Shown: positions 33,232 to 43,072, numbered from the stretch's first letter. The stretch: 64,000 nt of DNA from Cognatiyoonia sediminum (GCF_900129845.1 NZ_FQXB01000001.1:1240001-1304000); one strand, 5' to 3'. The notes: generated by a model from the letters alone, not told the origin. A program made the numbers and translations.

Positions 33232-33732
33232 TCAATCTATCGCGCGCTCGACCGTCCCAGAAACACCCGACCAAGCGCCGGGAACAAGATCGAGCGCCAA
33301 CAGACGGTCTGGGTTGGTTGGCGGTGGCATTTCTACATTCTCAAGCTTCTTAAACCCGAAACGCCCGTAGTAGGGCGCATCGCCGACAAGAAACATGCGT
33401 TCCCATTCCAATGAGCGGGCCAAATCTATGCAACGCCACATCAAAAGTGCGGCAAGGCCTTCCCCTTGCCTGGTTGGGTGAACTGCAATGGGACCCAAAA
33501 GAACAGCTTGATGTTCGCCAACACGAACGGGCCAATTCCTGACGGCCCCCGCCAAGACACCATCACCATCGCGGGCGGTCAAACAAAGCTCTAGAATCGG
33601 ATCGACATCATCGCGCAAACGATAGGAAGACAGCGCCGATCGACCCGGGGCAAAGCTCAGATCATAGAGCGCTTCGACCTCCCACCAATCGTCAGCCACT
33701 TCGGTGGCAAGTGTATATTCTGTCGCCTGCAT
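33232..33732 (-). CDS. GNAT-family N-acetyltransferase (YhbS-like)
   Basis: 166 residues from ATG 33732; an ATG at 33774 would add 14 residues and remains possible because neither has a strong ribosome site. Acetyl-CoA binding is by the block LGPIAVHPTRQGEGLAALL, with PYYGRFGF near the end, typical of the YhbS subgroup. Substrate unknown. It lies 30 bases downstream of the EcsC gene and is divergent from the flavin reductase gene across a very short gap. Confidence 0.88.
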   Translation of the reverse strand: MQATEYTLATEVADDWWEVEALYDLSFAPGRSALSSYRLRDDVDPILELCLTARDGDGVLAGAVRNWPVRVGEHQAVLLGPIAVHPTRQGEGLAALLMWRCIDLARSLEWERMFLVGDAPYYGRFGFKKLENVEMPPPTNPDRLLALDLVPGAWSGVSGTVERAID

Positions 33733-33805
33733 CAGTCTTTCGAGTAGCCCCGCGTATTTATGCAAGCTATGCACGTGCTGACCAGTCGAAAAAGAAAGAA
33801 GACGA

Positions 33806-34414
33806 ATGTTCTATCGCCCAGAAGACGGACACGGCTTGCCGCATAACCCATTCAACGCTGTTGTGACACCAAGGCCAATTGGCTGGATCTCAACACGCGG
33901 TGCTGATGGTTCGGAAAATTTGGCGCCCTATTCCTTCTTTAACGCGGTCGCATATGAACCGCCTCAAGTGATGTTCGCCTCGACAAGCGCAAAGCCCGAT
34001 CGCGACGGGACAAAGGACACCGTCGCAAACATCACTGAAACGGGCGAATTCGCGGTAAACATCGTCTCTTTCGAAATGGCCAACGCCATGAACATGACCT
34101 CTGGCCCTTGGGAAAAGGATATCGATGAATTCGAAAAGGCCAGCCTTACAAAGGCTGCCTGCTCTGAAATTGGCTGCTCTTATGTGGATGGCGCGCCGGC
34201 GGTGCTAGAATGCAAGTTGACGCAGATCACCACTTTGCCTGGTGAAGCGAATAGAGTGGTGTTTGGTGAAGTCGTCGGCGTTCACTTACGCGACGACTGC
34301 CTTGTTGACGGCAAGTTCGATGTCACCAAGTTCCATCCCCTCGCCCGCCTTGGTTATCGCGACTACACAAAGGTCCAAGATTTGTTCAGCCTGAGCCGCC
34401 CCGGCGATGGCTGA
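33806..34414 (+). CDS. Flavin reductase-like protein (FMN-binding split barrel)
   Basis: 202 residues. Matches the flavin_reduct domain: VTPRPIGWISTRGADG for the phosphate of FMN, then NLAPYSFFNAVAYEPP, and the CSEIGCSYVDGAPA region. It likely binds FMN and may reduce flavin with NAD(P)H or act in an oxygenase pair. No oxygenase gene is adjacent. It converges with the SulP gene, three bases apart. Confidence 0.9.
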   Translation: MFYRPEDGHGLPHNPFNAVVTPRPIGWISTRGADGSENLAPYSFFNAVAYEPPQVMFASTSAKPDRDGTKDTVANITETGEFAVNIVSFEMANAMNMTSGPWEKDIDEFEKASLTKAACSEIGCSYVDGAPAVLECKLTQITTLPGEANRVVFGEVVGVHLRDDCLVDGKFDVTKFHPLARLGYRDYTKVQDLFSLSRPGDG

Positions 34415-34417
34415 CGC

Positions 34418-36067
34418 TTAGTGTCCTCCGATGATCCCGGTCCGGACACCATAATCGACCGCAACTTCATAATCGGGATCGTCATCACTATCGACGATGA
34501 GGTGACCGGCGCGGGTTAACAGCTGGTGACAATCATGGCTCAGGTGACGCAGTTGGATGCGCTTTCCTGCGGCCTCATACTTGCCCGCAATCGCCTCGAT
34601 CGCCTGCAGCGCCGATTGATCAACCACGCGGCTGTTTTGGAAATCGATGATCACCAGAGACGGATCATCCTTGATTTGAAACAATTCAGCAAACCCCTCA
34701 GCGGACCCAAAGAAAAGCGGCCCCTGAATGTGATAGACCTTTGCGCCTTCAGGCGTCTCATGCGTTTCAGCATAAATGCGTTTTGCGTTGTTCCAGCTGT
34801 AGGCCAAGGCGGAGACGACCACACCAACGACCACCGCCGTAGCTAGATCCGTTGCCACCGTCACAACGGTAACAAGGATGATCACAAAGGCGTCCATATG
34901 CGGGACCTTCCGCAGAATTCGCAGTGAATTCCAGGCAAATGTACCGATCACCACCATGAACATAACGCCGACGAGTGCAGCCAGTGGGATCTGCTCGATC
35001 AATCCGCTTGCGAACATGATGAACGCCAACAGAAACAAAGCTGCCGCAATCCCAGCAATTCGAGTACGACCACCGGATTTCACGTTGATCATGGACTGTC
35101 CGATCATCGCACAACCGCCCATGCCGGCAAAGAAACCCGTGGCCGTATTCGCGAAACCTTGGGCAATACATTCTTGAGATGCGCCACCACGCTGGTTCGT
35201 CATTTCGCCCACTAGGTTCAGTGTCAGAAGGCTTTCAATCAACCCAATCGCCGATAGGATCAAAGCGTAGGGGAGGATGATCCAGAACGTCTCAAGCGTG
35301 AAAGGGGCAAGCGGAGTACCATAAAGACCTTCGCCCGTTCCAAATGGATTATGGAACTGCGGCAAACCACCTTCGATAGAGGCAAGATCACCCACTCGCG
35401 GCACGTCGAGGCCAAAGGCAATCACGATACCGGCCACGATACCGATGCCGGCTAGTGGTGCGGGAATGACATTTGTGATGCGCGGCCATACCCAGATGAT
35501 CGCCATAGTCAGCGCCACAAGGCAGAGCATCAAAATCAACGGCATGCCAGACAACCATTCGCCGTGCGGAATGCCGTGACCACCAGATTCAGCCGTTCCT
35601 GGCACTTGGAATTGGCCCAATTGCGCCAAGAAAATTACGATCGCCAACCCGTTCACAAAGCCAAGCATAACCGGATGCGGCACCAAGCGGATAAACTTCC
35701 CCCATCGCATGATGCCCACAAAGATTTGGATCAATCCCATCAGGATCACGGTCGCAAAGAGGTATTCGACCCCGTGAACAGCCACCAAACTGACCATCAC
35801 AACCGCCAAAGCACCCGTCGCGCCAGAGATCATGCCCGGCCGTCCGCCAATCACCGCCGTAATCAACCCCACCATGAACGCTGCATAGAGGCCAACCAGC
35901 GGATGAACCCCAGCCACAAAAGCGAAAGCGACAGCTTCGGGCACCAAGGCTAAGGCCACGGTAAGCCCTGACAAAACCTCTGTCCGAATCCTTGTGGAAG
36001 TGATCGGAGTGTTCGGATCGGCAATAGCCAAACTGTCGGCGAAGCGCGCCAGAATAGAAGTGCTCAT
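34418..36067 (-). CDS. SulP-family anion transporter with STAS domain
   Basis: 549 residues. About 10-14 membrane helices (ALALVPEAVAFAFVAGVHP and GGRPGMISGATGA are family hallmarks), followed by a cytoplasmic STAS domain from about 430 (GPLFFGSAEGFAELF, then VIIDFQNSRVVDQSALQAI). It imports sulfate, bicarbonate or another anion into the cell. ATG 36067 has GGAGG farther upstream and AAAG close by. The divergent gap of 132 bases with mtnP could hold both promoters. Confidence 0.95.
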   Translation of the reverse strand: MSTSILARFADSLAIADPNTPITSTRIRTEVLSGLTVALALVPEAVAFAFVAGVHPLVGLYAAFMVGLITAVIGGRPGMISGATGALAVVMVSLVAVHGVEYLFATVILMGLIQIFVGIMRWGKFIRLVPHPVMLGFVNGLAIVIFLAQLGQFQVPGTAESGGHGIPHGEWLSGMPLILMLCLVALTMAIIWVWPRITNVIPAPLAGIGIVAGIVIAFGLDVPRVGDLASIEGGLPQFHNPFGTGEGLYGTPLAPFTLETFWIILPYALILSAIGLIESLLTLNLVGEMTNQRGGASQECIAQGFANTATGFFAGMGGCAMIGQSMINVKSGGRTRIAGIAAALFLLAFIMFASGLIEQIPLAALVGVMFMVVIGTFAWNSLRILRKVPHMDAFVIILVTVVTVATDLATAVVVGVVVSALAYSWNNAKRIYAETHETPEGAKVYHIQGPLFFGSAEGFAELFQIKDDPSLVIIDFQNSRVVDQSALQAIEAIAGKYEAAGKRIQLRHLSHDCHQLLTRAGHLIVDSDDDPDYEVAVDYGVRTGIIGGH

Positions 36068-36199
36068 CTTTTAGGCCTTTTGGGAGGAAGCTCGTCCGCG
36101 CGCTTTATAGGAGGAATCTAAAGATGTCACGTCCAAAGCAAAACTGTTGCGTCGGGTCAGCGGCTGGGCAACATTGGCAAGGCTTAGTAGGGGTGATCG

Positions 36200-37069
36200 A
36201 TGCAAACAAAAATTGGGATAATCGGCGGCTCCGGCCTCTACGAAATTGATGGCCTTCAGGATGCGGAATGGATTGAGATCGATAGCCTTTGGGGCGCGCC
36301 CTCAGATGCGGTTCTCTCAGGTGTTTTGAATGGTATCCCGATGGTGTTCTTACCCCGCCACGGGCGCGGCCATGTGCACTCCCCGACAACCGTTCCGTAT
36401 CGCGCCAATATCGACGCTCTGAAACGTATCGGCGTGACCGATGTGATCAGCGTCAGCGCATGTGGATCGTTTCGCGAGGAAATGGCTCCGGGTGATTTTG
36501 TCATTGTGGATCAATTCATTGACCGAACTTTTGCCCGCGAAAAATCGTTCTTCGGAACCGGCTGTGTGGCGCATGTGAGCGTCGCACACCCCACCTGCCC
36601 GCGCCTCTCTGACGTCTGCGAAACCGCTGCGAAGGATGCTGGCGTCACCGTCCACAAAGGCGGCACCTACCTTGCTATGGAAGGTCCACAATTCTCATCA
36701 CAGGCAGAGAGCAACCTTTACCGCGATGTCTGGAACTGTGACGTCATAGGCATGACAAATATGCCCGAAGCTAAACTCGCCCGCGAGGCAGAGCTTTGCT
36801 ACGCCTCGGTCGCCATGATCACCGACTATGACAGTTGGCACCCTGATCATGGGGCGGTCGACGTCAGCGATGTAATCAAAACGCTGCAAGACAACGGCAC
36901 AAAAGCCCGCGACATGGTCACGCGGCTCCCTGAACTGCTTGGGTCAGAGCGTGACCTTTGCCCTCACGGCTGCGACCGCGCCCTCGAATACGCGGTCATG
37001 ACCGCACCTGAAAAACGTGACACTGCTTTGGTCGCCAAACTTGATGCGGTCGCTGGACGCGTCCTCTAA
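36200..37069 (+). CDS. mtnP: S-methyl-5'-thioadenosine phosphorylase
   Basis: 289 residues. Cleaves methylthioadenosine, made by polyamine and homoserine-lactone synthesis, to adenine and methylthioribose-1-phosphate. Motifs: GGSGLY at the N-terminus (phosphate site), LPRHGRGH, AMEGPQFSS, and TDYDSWHP for the purine. The next gene, apt, 17 bases downstream, turns the released adenine into AMP, so the pair is a salvage unit. Confidence 0.96.
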   Translation: MQTKIGIIGGSGLYEIDGLQDAEWIEIDSLWGAPSDAVLSGVLNGIPMVFLPRHGRGHVHSPTTVPYRANIDALKRIGVTDVISVSACGSFREEMAPGDFVIVDQFIDRTFAREKSFFGTGCVAHVSVAHPTCPRLSDVCETAAKDAGVTVHKGGTYLAMEGPQFSSQAESNLYRDVWNCDVIGMTNMPEAKLAREAELCYASVAMITDYDSWHPDHGAVDVSDVIKTLQDNGTKARDMVTRLPELLGSERDLCPHGCDRALEYAVMTAPEKRDTALVAKLDAVAGRVL

Positions 37070-37086
37070 CATTCGGAAATACTTAG

Positions 37087-37617
37087 ATGAAAACTGTCAA
37101 AGACTACATCCGCACGATCCCTGACTTTCCACACGAAGGGATCATGTTCCGCGATGTGACAACCCTATTTGCTGACCCGCGTGGGTTCCGCATGGCAATC
37201 GACCAACTTTTGCACCCCTATGCCGGACAGCCAATTGACCGCGTAGTGGGGCTTGAAGCGCGAGGGTTTATCCTTGGCGGAGCTATTGCGCACCAACTCT
37301 CGCTCGGCTTTGTTCCAATCCGCAAAAAAGGCAAATTGCCCGGCAAGACTATCGAGCAAGACTATCAACTGGAATACGGCGAAGCGATTATGGAAGTCCA
37401 CGACGACGCGCTTCAACCGGGTGAACGCGTCCTTCTTGTCGATGACCTTCTTGCCACCGGTGGGACCGCTGAAGCTGGGATCAAACTTATCGAGCGTATA
37501 GGTGCATCGGTGATGGGCTGCGCCTTTATCATCGATTTGCCAGAACTTGGCGGTCGCAAGAAACTCGAAGACATGGGTATGAACGTCCACATCCTTTGTG
37601 AGTTCGAAGGGGCTTAA
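37087..37617 (+). CDS. apt: Adenine phosphoribosyltransferase
   Basis: 176 residues. Converts adenine plus PRPP to AMP. The PRPP-binding loop [17 protein letters not shown] is intact, and [14 protein letters not shown] and [12 protein letters not shown] match the family. It works with mtnP upstream, 17 bases away. The stop faces the stop of the FAD-dependent dehydrogenase gene across 15 bases, with no obvious terminator. Confidence 0.97.
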   Translation: MKTVKDYIRTIPDFPHEGIMFRDVTTLFADPRGFRMAIDQLLHPYAGQPIDRVVGLEARGFILGGAIAHQLSLGFVPIRKKGKLPGKTIEQDYQLEYGEAIMEVHDDALQPGERVLLVDDLLATGGTAEAGIKLIERIGASVMGCAFIIDLPELGGRKKLEDMGMNVHILCEFEGA

Positions 37618-37632
37618 GCCGCAACGTATGGA

Positions 37633-39039
37633 TTAGCGCAAGACCGCACCGGGGTTCATGATTCCGTTGGGATCAAGCGCCCCTTTGATCGCTCGCATCA
37701 TGGTTAGTTTTGCAGGATCGGAATAGCGCTCCAGATCGCCGACCTTCAGCCGTCCTACCCCATGTTCCGCGCTGACCGATCCGCTAAATTCATGCGCAAG
37801 ATCGTGCACCGCTTCTTTGATCTGATCGCGTTCGCTCGAGAAGTCAGCGCGCGACAACCCCTTCGGCGGGAACACATTGTAATGAAGATTGCCATCTCCA
37901 AGATGCCCAAAGCAATTGATCCGAAACTCACCAATCTTTTCAAGCTGCTCGGGGCCGATCTTGATAAACTCTGGGACGACACTCAGCGGGATCGAAATAT
38001 CATGCGAGCTGATAGACCCGATCCGCCGATTGGCTTCGGGGATATTCTCTCGAATGAACCAGAACGCCTCTCGCTGCGCTTCTGATTGGGCAATGACGCC
38101 GTCAGTTACCAAATCGGCTTCAAGCGCTGCTTCAAATAAGTCGACCAAGGCTTCGTCTGCTTGCAGGCCACTTGGCAAACCAACATCAATCAACACGGTC
38201 CATTCTGGTGTCTCGGCCAAGGGCGCATGATATTCGGGGCCCACTTCATCGAGGAAATCAAACCCTTGCCGGTGCATCAATTCAAACGCGGAAATCCCTT
38301 CGGCCAAACGCTCCTTTGCCAAAGCTAGCAGAGCCAATGCCGCGGCAGGACCCTTTACCGCAATCATGGCAGACCCAACGGAAGCGGGACGCGGTGACAG
38401 CTTTAAAGCCGCTGCGGTGATGACCCCCAGCGTTCCTTCCGCTCCGATCATCAAGTCGCGCAGGTCGTAGCCAGTGTTATCTTTGTGAAGACGCGATAAG
38501 CCGTTCCAAACAGTGCCATCCGCCAGAACCACCTCCAACCCAAGACATTGGGCGCGAGCATTTCCATAGCGCAGGACATTCAAGCCGCCAGCGTTGGTCG
38601 AAAGCAGTCCGCCAATACGCGCCGACCCTTCGGAGGCCAGAGACAACGGAAACAGCCGTCCGATCCGCTCGGCCTCATCTTGGATACTCGCGAGGATTGC
38701 GCCGGCCTCTACAACCATCGTATCCTCGGTCGGGTACACGTCGCGCACTTTGATCATCCGTTCCAAAGACAAAACCACTGGTTTCGCTCCGTCTTGCAGG
38801 ATTTGCCCACCAACAAGACCGGTGCCGCCGCCGTAGGGAACCACGCCGACTTTTGCATCGTTGCAGGCTTTGACGACGGCTGACACTTCTTGCGTAGAGG
38901 ACGGTGCGACCACAAGGCCCTGACCCGTCCAACGACCTCGGGATTCTGTGAAATATCCGTCGGTGTCGGACTTGAAGGCGCCCTCAGGGAGTATTGCGCG
39001 CAGTTGCGCCTCAAACTCATCTGTCACGCTGTTCAGCAT
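37633..39039 (-). CDS. FAD-linked hydroxyacid dehydrogenase (GlcD/D-lactate type)
   Basis: 468 residues from ATG 39039; a GTG directly before it (39042) is also possible. FAD_binding_4 domain: VVPYGGGTGLVGGQ and GSARIGGLLSTNAGGLNVLRYG. The C-terminal domain has the FGHLGDGNLHYN block that binds FAD/iron, and ends EHGVGRLK, then RAIKGALDPNGIMNPG. It oxidises a 2-hydroxy acid such as D-lactate or D-2-hydroxyglutarate and feeds electrons into the respiratory chain. It is the last gene of the long minus-strand array; the acetyltransferase gene ends four bases upstream. Confidence 0.93.
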   Translation of the reverse strand: MLNSVTDEFEAQLRAILPEGAFKSDTDGYFTESRGRWTGQGLVVAPSSTQEVSAVVKACNDAKVGVVPYGGGTGLVGGQILQDGAKPVVLSLERMIKVRDVYPTEDTMVVEAGAILASIQDEAERIGRLFPLSLASEGSARIGGLLSTNAGGLNVLRYGNARAQCLGLEVVLADGTVWNGLSRLHKDNTGYDLRDLMIGAEGTLGVITAAALKLSPRPASVGSAMIAVKGPAAALALLALAKERLAEGISAFELMHRQGFDFLDEVGPEYHAPLAETPEWTVLIDVGLPSGLQADEALVDLFEAALEADLVTDGVIAQSEAQREAFWFIRENIPEANRRIGSISSHDISIPLSVVPEFIKIGPEQLEKIGEFRINCFGHLGDGNLHYNVFPPKGLSRADFSSERDQIKEAVHDLAHEFSGSVSAEHGVGRLKVGDLERYSDPAKLTMMRAIKGALDPNGIMNPGAVLR

Positions 39040-39042
39040 CAC

Positions 39043-39627
39043 CTATACCACATCCGTTCGACCACGCCGGTCGTGGCGTAGGTTCGCATAGAGGACATGG
39101 TTCCGCCAGCGCCCGTTGATCTGAAGATAACTTTGCGCCACACCTTCGTATTTGTAGCCGCATTTTTCCAGCAACCGACGCGAGGGTGTGTTTTCAGGAA
39201 GGCAGCCAGACTCAATCCGGCTCAGATCCAATGTGGTGAACGCATAATGTACAACTGCCTCTAGCGCCTCTTGCATGTAGCCAGATCGCGCATACGGATG
39301 TCCGACCCAATACCCCGTTGTCCCAGCCTGCGCAGGCCCGCGGCGGATATTATCCAGTGTGATTGCGCCCAACAGCGCGTCATCGTCGCGCCGGATCAAA
39401 AACAGAGGGACCGCCGTCCCATTCGCAATCGCGCGCTGCGCCCAATAGACCCGATTGGTGAACCCTTTACGAGACAGGTGGTCAGCCGCCCAAGTCGGCT
39501 CCCAAGGTTCTAGGAACGCTTTGCTTTCTTTGCGGATTGCGGCCCATGCGCGAAAGTCGCTGTGTTGCGGGGGACGCAAGGTCATCCGCTCTGTTTCCAG
39601 CTTAACCTTCTTGCGCACTCCCAGCAT
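39043..39627 (-). CDS. RimJ/RimL-like GNAT acetyltransferase
   Basis: 194 residues. Acetyl-CoA binding follows the RimJ type: LLGAITLDNIRRG, then WVGHPYARSGYMQEALEAVV and PENTPSRRLLEKCGYKYEG, then a C-terminal aromatic strand LYANL. It probably acetylates protein N-termini or an antibiotic; the substrate is unknown. The ATG overlaps the stop of the M16 peptidase (TAATG), so the two genes are translated together. Confidence 0.92.
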   Translation of the reverse strand: MLGVRKKVKLETERMTLRPPQHSDFRAWAAIRKESKAFLEPWEPTWAADHLSRKGFTNRVYWAQRAIANGTAVPLFLIRRDDDALLGAITLDNIRRGPAQAGTTGYWVGHPYARSGYMQEALEAVVHYAFTTLDLSRIESGCLPENTPSRRLLEKCGYKYEGVAQSYLQINGRWRNHVLYANLRHDRRGRTDVV

Positions 39628-40892
39628 TAGGCCGCCAGTCTTGCCCGCAATTCTTCCAGACTTGGCGCCGCTTCAGCTGGGCCGTAAAGCGCCATAGCCG
39701 CCCCAGATTGGCTCGTCGTCTTACCGGCAAAGGCTTTCAACTTAGCGGTCGTTACATCATCAATACGCTCAATGGTTTCTTCTAGCGACGGGATACGACC
39801 CCAAATCGACAGCAAGCGCGCAAGACGTTCGGCACGGTTTGATGGGCTTTCGAGGCCCATCAACAGCCCCGCCTTCATCTGAACACGGGCGCGGTCGACC
39901 TCTTTATCGGTCATATCATCTGCAGCGCGTTTCATCTGATCAGCAGTGACGTTTACCAGTTCGGCTATCTGTTCAGACGAGGTACCCGCGTAAATCGTGG
40001 TCAGGCCGGTATCTTCGTAAGCCCCAGCCTGCGCGAAAATCATGTAGCAGAGCCCACGATGTTCGCGCACCTCTTGGAACAGACGCGATGACATGCCACC
40101 ACCCATGACGGAGGAATAGATTTGCGCGGTGTAGATCTCGGGATCGCGATAATCCGGTCCTTCGATCCCCAAAGCGAAATGAACTTGCTCTAAATCTTTG
40201 GTCTCGCGCCGCTCTGCCCCACCAAAGCGAGCGGGCTGGATCAGGGTCGTCGGTTTAACGGACGGCAAGTGTCCAAAGAGCGCTTCGGCTTGTTTTACAA
40301 TCTCATCGTGATCCACCGCACCTGCAGCCGCCAAAATCATCTGGTTTGGCCCGTAATGTTCACCAACAAATCCCGACAGGTCATCGCGCGTGAAGCTTTG
40401 AACGCGTTCCGATGGACCCAGAATTGTGCGCCCCAAGGCTTGATCCGGATAGGCCGCCTCTTGAAGCCAATCGAATATGATGTCGTCCGGCGTATCAAGC
40501 GCTTGGCCGATCTCTTGCAAGATCACGCCCCGCTCCACTTCAATCTCATTCGGATCAAAGATTGGATTGAGAAGAATATCGGCAATCACATCAACGCCCA
40601 AAGCCACGTCATCTTCCAGCAGGCGAACATAATAGGCCGTCATTTCGCGACTGGTATAAGCGTTGATATACCCGCCTACATCTTCAATCGCTTCGGCAAT
40701 TTGCAAAGGCGTGCGCGTCTTTGTGCCCTTGAACGCCATATGCTCCAAGAAATGCGCAATGCCGTTCTGTTCAACCCGTTCATGACGGCCACCCGCACCG
40801 ACCCAAACCCCAACGGACGCGGATTTAAGGCCGGGCATCGCCTCGGTCACGATGCGAAAGCCGTTGGACAATGTGTGCAGTTGGATGGTCAA
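39627..40892 (-). CDS. M16 family zinc peptidase
   Basis: 421 residues, starting at a TTG that overlaps the thrC stop (TTGA). The inverted zinc motif HFLEH is present in GIAHFLEHMAFKGT. The R-Y pair of the C-terminal half of mitochondrial processing peptidases is replaced by a non-catalytic repeat (GGMSSRLFQEVREHRGLCY), as normal. It may process signal or presequence-like peptides in the cytoplasm. Coupled with thrC before and an acetyltransferase after, an arrangement seen in other Alphaproteobacteria. Confidence 0.94.
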   Translation of the reverse strand: MTIQLHTLSNGFRIVTEAMPGLKSASVGVWVGAGGRHERVEQNGIAHFLEHMAFKGTKTRTPLQIAEAIEDVGGYINAYTSREMTAYYVRLLEDDVALGVDVIADILLNPIFDPNEIEVERGVILQEIGQALDTPDDIIFDWLQEAAYPDQALGRTILGPSERVQSFTRDDLSGFVGEHYGPNQMILAAAGAVDHDEIVKQAEALFGHLPSVKPTTLIQPARFGGAERRETKDLEQVHFALGIEGPDYRDPEIYTAQIYSSVMGGGMSSRLFQEVREHRGLCYMIFAQAGAYEDTGLTTIYAGTSSEQIAELVNVTADQMKRAADDMTDKEVDRARVQMKAGLLMGLESPSNRAERLARLLSIWGRIPSLEETIERIDDVTTAKLKAFAGKTTSQSGAAMALYGPAEAAPSLEELRARLAA

Positions 40893-42271
40893 GCGATGCG
40901 GTCCTTAATGATGGTTTGGATCGCCGTAAGGTCATGCGCCACGCGGGTCAAGCGCTCTGGCCGCTCAAACAGGTCAGACATGCGTGAAGGGAGTGGAGGA
41001 TGAATGCCTGTGGCCTCTTCCACCGCCGCGGGGAATTTCGCTGGATGCGCCGTCGCAAGCGTGATCATCGGTGTTGTGCCAAGGTAGTCTTCAGCCACGT
41101 GAACGCCAACCGCTGAGTGAGGGCAAAGTAGCTCTCCATGATCCGCGACATACGACTTGATCGCAGCACTGGTTTCCGCCTCAGATGCGCGGCCTGATTT
41201 GTAGGTTTCCTTCAACGCCTGATAGGCACCTTGGCTGATGGCAAAGCCACCGGATTTCAGATCATCCATCTGCGTAGCCACAGTCGCTCCGTCACGGTCA
41301 TAGGCATCAAAGAGAGCACGTTCAAAGTTCGAACTCACCTGAATATCCATCGACGGGCTAATCGACGGTGTCACGCCTTCCTTAGTATAGGCACCTGTTT
41401 CCAACGTCCGGTGCAGGATGTCGTTTTGGTTCGTCGCCACGACAAGATCTTTGATCGGCAAACCCATCCGTTTCGCGATATAGCCAGCGAAGATGTCACC
41501 GAAGTTGCCGGTCGGCACCGTGAAACTCACTTCGCGATGCGGCGCGCCGAGCGAAACTGCGGATGAGAAGTAGTAGACAACCTGCGCCAGCACCCTTCCC
41601 CAGTTGATTGAGTTGACGCCCGCGAGCGCCACTTCTTCGCGGAAATCAAAGTCATTAAACATGTCTTTGACCATCGCCTGACAGTCATCAAAATCACCGT
41701 CGACGGCCAAGGCATGAACATTGCTTTCCACTGGCGTTGTCATCTGACGCCGCTGTACTTCGCTGACCCGACCATGCGGGTAAAGGATAAAGACGTTGAC
41801 GTTGCTCAATCCACGGAAGGCCTCAATGGCGGCGGAGCCCGTATCGCCCGAGGTGGCTCCAACAATCGTAATAGACTTACCAGACCGACCAAGAGCCGCT
41901 TGGAACATCTGACCAATCAACTGCATTGCGAAATCTTTGAACGCCAGCGTCGGGCCATGGAACAATTCGAGTAGGAAGTGATTGGGCGCAAGCTGAACCA
42001 AAGGCGCGCGGGCGTCGTGGCCGAACCCTTTGTAGGCGGCATCGATCAGGGATTTGAATTCCTCATCTGTGAACGTTTCACCGATGAAAGGGCGCATCAC
42101 TTTGAAGGCGATGTCCTCATAGCGCAGCCCCGCCATCGCCGCGATCTCATCATGGCTGAGCGTCGGCACGTCGGCGGGTACATAGAGGCCACCGTCTCGA
42201 GCCAGCCCTGTCATCATGGCTTCTTCGAATGTCAGCTCAGGCGCTGTGCCGCGGGTCGAGATATAGCGCAT
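40889..42271 (-). CDS. thrC: Threonine synthase
   Basis: 460 residues. PLP enzyme that makes threonine from O-phosphohomoserine. The Schiff-base Lys sits in LAFKDFAMQLIGQ, the phosphate loop in TSGDTGSAAIEAF and the family end in THPAKFP-like TAHPAKFPAAVE. The start lies one base after the SURF1 stop. Together with lysC elsewhere in the window it serves the aspartate pathway. Co-transcription with SURF1 and the M16 gene is clear from the overlaps. Confidence 0.96.
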   Translation of the reverse strand: MRYISTRGTAPELTFEEAMMTGLARDGGLYVPADVPTLSHDEIAAMAGLRYEDIAFKVMRPFIGETFTDEEFKSLIDAAYKGFGHDARAPLVQLAPNHFLLELFHGPTLAFKDFAMQLIGQMFQAALGRSGKSITIVGATSGDTGSAAIEAFRGLSNVNVFILYPHGRVSEVQRRQMTTPVESNVHALAVDGDFDDCQAMVKDMFNDFDFREEVALAGVNSINWGRVLAQVVYYFSSAVSLGAPHREVSFTVPTGNFGDIFAGYIAKRMGLPIKDLVVATNQNDILHRTLETGAYTKEGVTPSISPSMDIQVSSNFERALFDAYDRDGATVATQMDDLKSGGFAISQGAYQALKETYKSGRASEAETSAAIKSYVADHGELLCPHSAVGVHVAEDYLGTTPMITLATAHPAKFPAAVEEATGIHPPLPSRMSDLFERPERLTRVAHDLTAIQTIIKDRIA

Positions 42272-42272
42272 C

Positions 42273-42950
42273 TTATGCGTCCTTTTGGCGAGTTGTGCGG
42301 ATGATCCAATAGATGCTCATGATGGCCCAGACAATGGCTAGCAAGAACCAAGTGACTGCATATTCCCAGTGATCGTTCTTTATGGTGCTGGTGTCGACGG
42401 GCAAGGGCGTCAAACGTGGGTCTGGCGGTGACATCTCTCTGGCAACCACCATAAGCGGTTCGGTGCCCAAGGCATCTGACATCGCGTCGACATCTCGCCC
42501 AAACCAAATGTTCTTCTCAAGGTCAGGGTTAGGTGTCGAGTCGTTCACATCATCGGGCCAGATCAAGTTTCCGACGATTTCTGCTTGTGCGTTTTGAGAC
42601 GGTAAATCTTTCGCTTCCAAGGGCAGCAAACCCAGATCGAGTAGGACACGCCGACCATCGCTTGTCTCAAGAGCGGTGATGACCTGATAGCCGGTTCCAG
42701 CCGCCGTCCCGGACGTCAAAACGTGGAGTTCTTCGTTGCCGATAAGCCCTGAAAGCTCTATTGCAATATACTCGTCTTCAGTCTCTGTCGGATCCTGCGG
42801 CAAGGCGATCGGAGCCCCCGTCATCCGCGCATCGATATCTGCCAGAATACCTTCTTTCCACGCTAAGCGCTGCATCTGCCAAAATCCAAGATACAGCAAG
42901 ACCGCGACCCCGCTGACACCGAGAAAGATTGGAAAGAAAAGCTTGCGCAC
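42273..42950 (-). CDS. SURF1-family cytochrome oxidase assembly protein
   Basis: 225 residues from GTG 42950 (MRKLFFPIFLGVSG). The frame stays open to 43040 but that extension runs into the ctaE terminator hairpin, so the GTG, with AAGGA about 9-14 bases upstream, is the sensible start. Two membrane helices flank a periplasmic beta-domain: FLGVSGVAVLLYLGFWQMQRL at the N-terminus (split over the helix) and WFLLAIVWAIMSIYWI at the end. SURF1 helps insert heme a into subunit I of the aa3 oxidase encoded by genes just upstream. The thrC gene follows. Confidence 0.9.
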   Translation of the reverse strand: MRKLFFPIFLGVSGVAVLLYLGFWQMQRLAWKEGILADIDARMTGAPIALPQDPTETEDEYIAIELSGLIGNEELHVLTSGTAAGTGYQVITALETSDGRRVLLDLGLLPLEAKDLPSQNAQAEIVGNLIWPDDVNDSTPNPDLEKNIWFGRDVDAMSDALGTEPLMVVAREMSPPDPRLTPLPVDTSTIKNDHWEYAVTWFLLAIVWAIMSIYWIIRTTRQKDA

Positions 42951-43020
42951 AAGGAGATCCTTTTTGTTGCGCGGTCTATAGCGGCGTTGGCCAAAAGGGT
43001 GAAGGGCTTGCCCATGGGCC

Positions 43021-43050
43021 AAAAAGAAAAAGGCGGACACATGGTCCGCC
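43021..43050 (-). terminator. Intrinsic terminator after ctaE
   Basis: On the minus strand GGCGGAC-CATGT-GTCCGCC is followed at once by TTTTTCTTTTT, a textbook Rho-independent terminator, 23 bases past the ctaE stop. It separates the cta cluster from the SURF1-thrC unit, which must therefore have its own promoter or rely on read-through. Confidence 0.9.
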
Positions 43051-43072
43051 GTTTTCCAATTCAGTGCTTACT

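Noticed and set aside
42951-43040. N-terminal extension of SURF1
   Set aside because: It would begin in the ctaE terminator hairpin; the GTG at 42950 gives the usual N-terminus.
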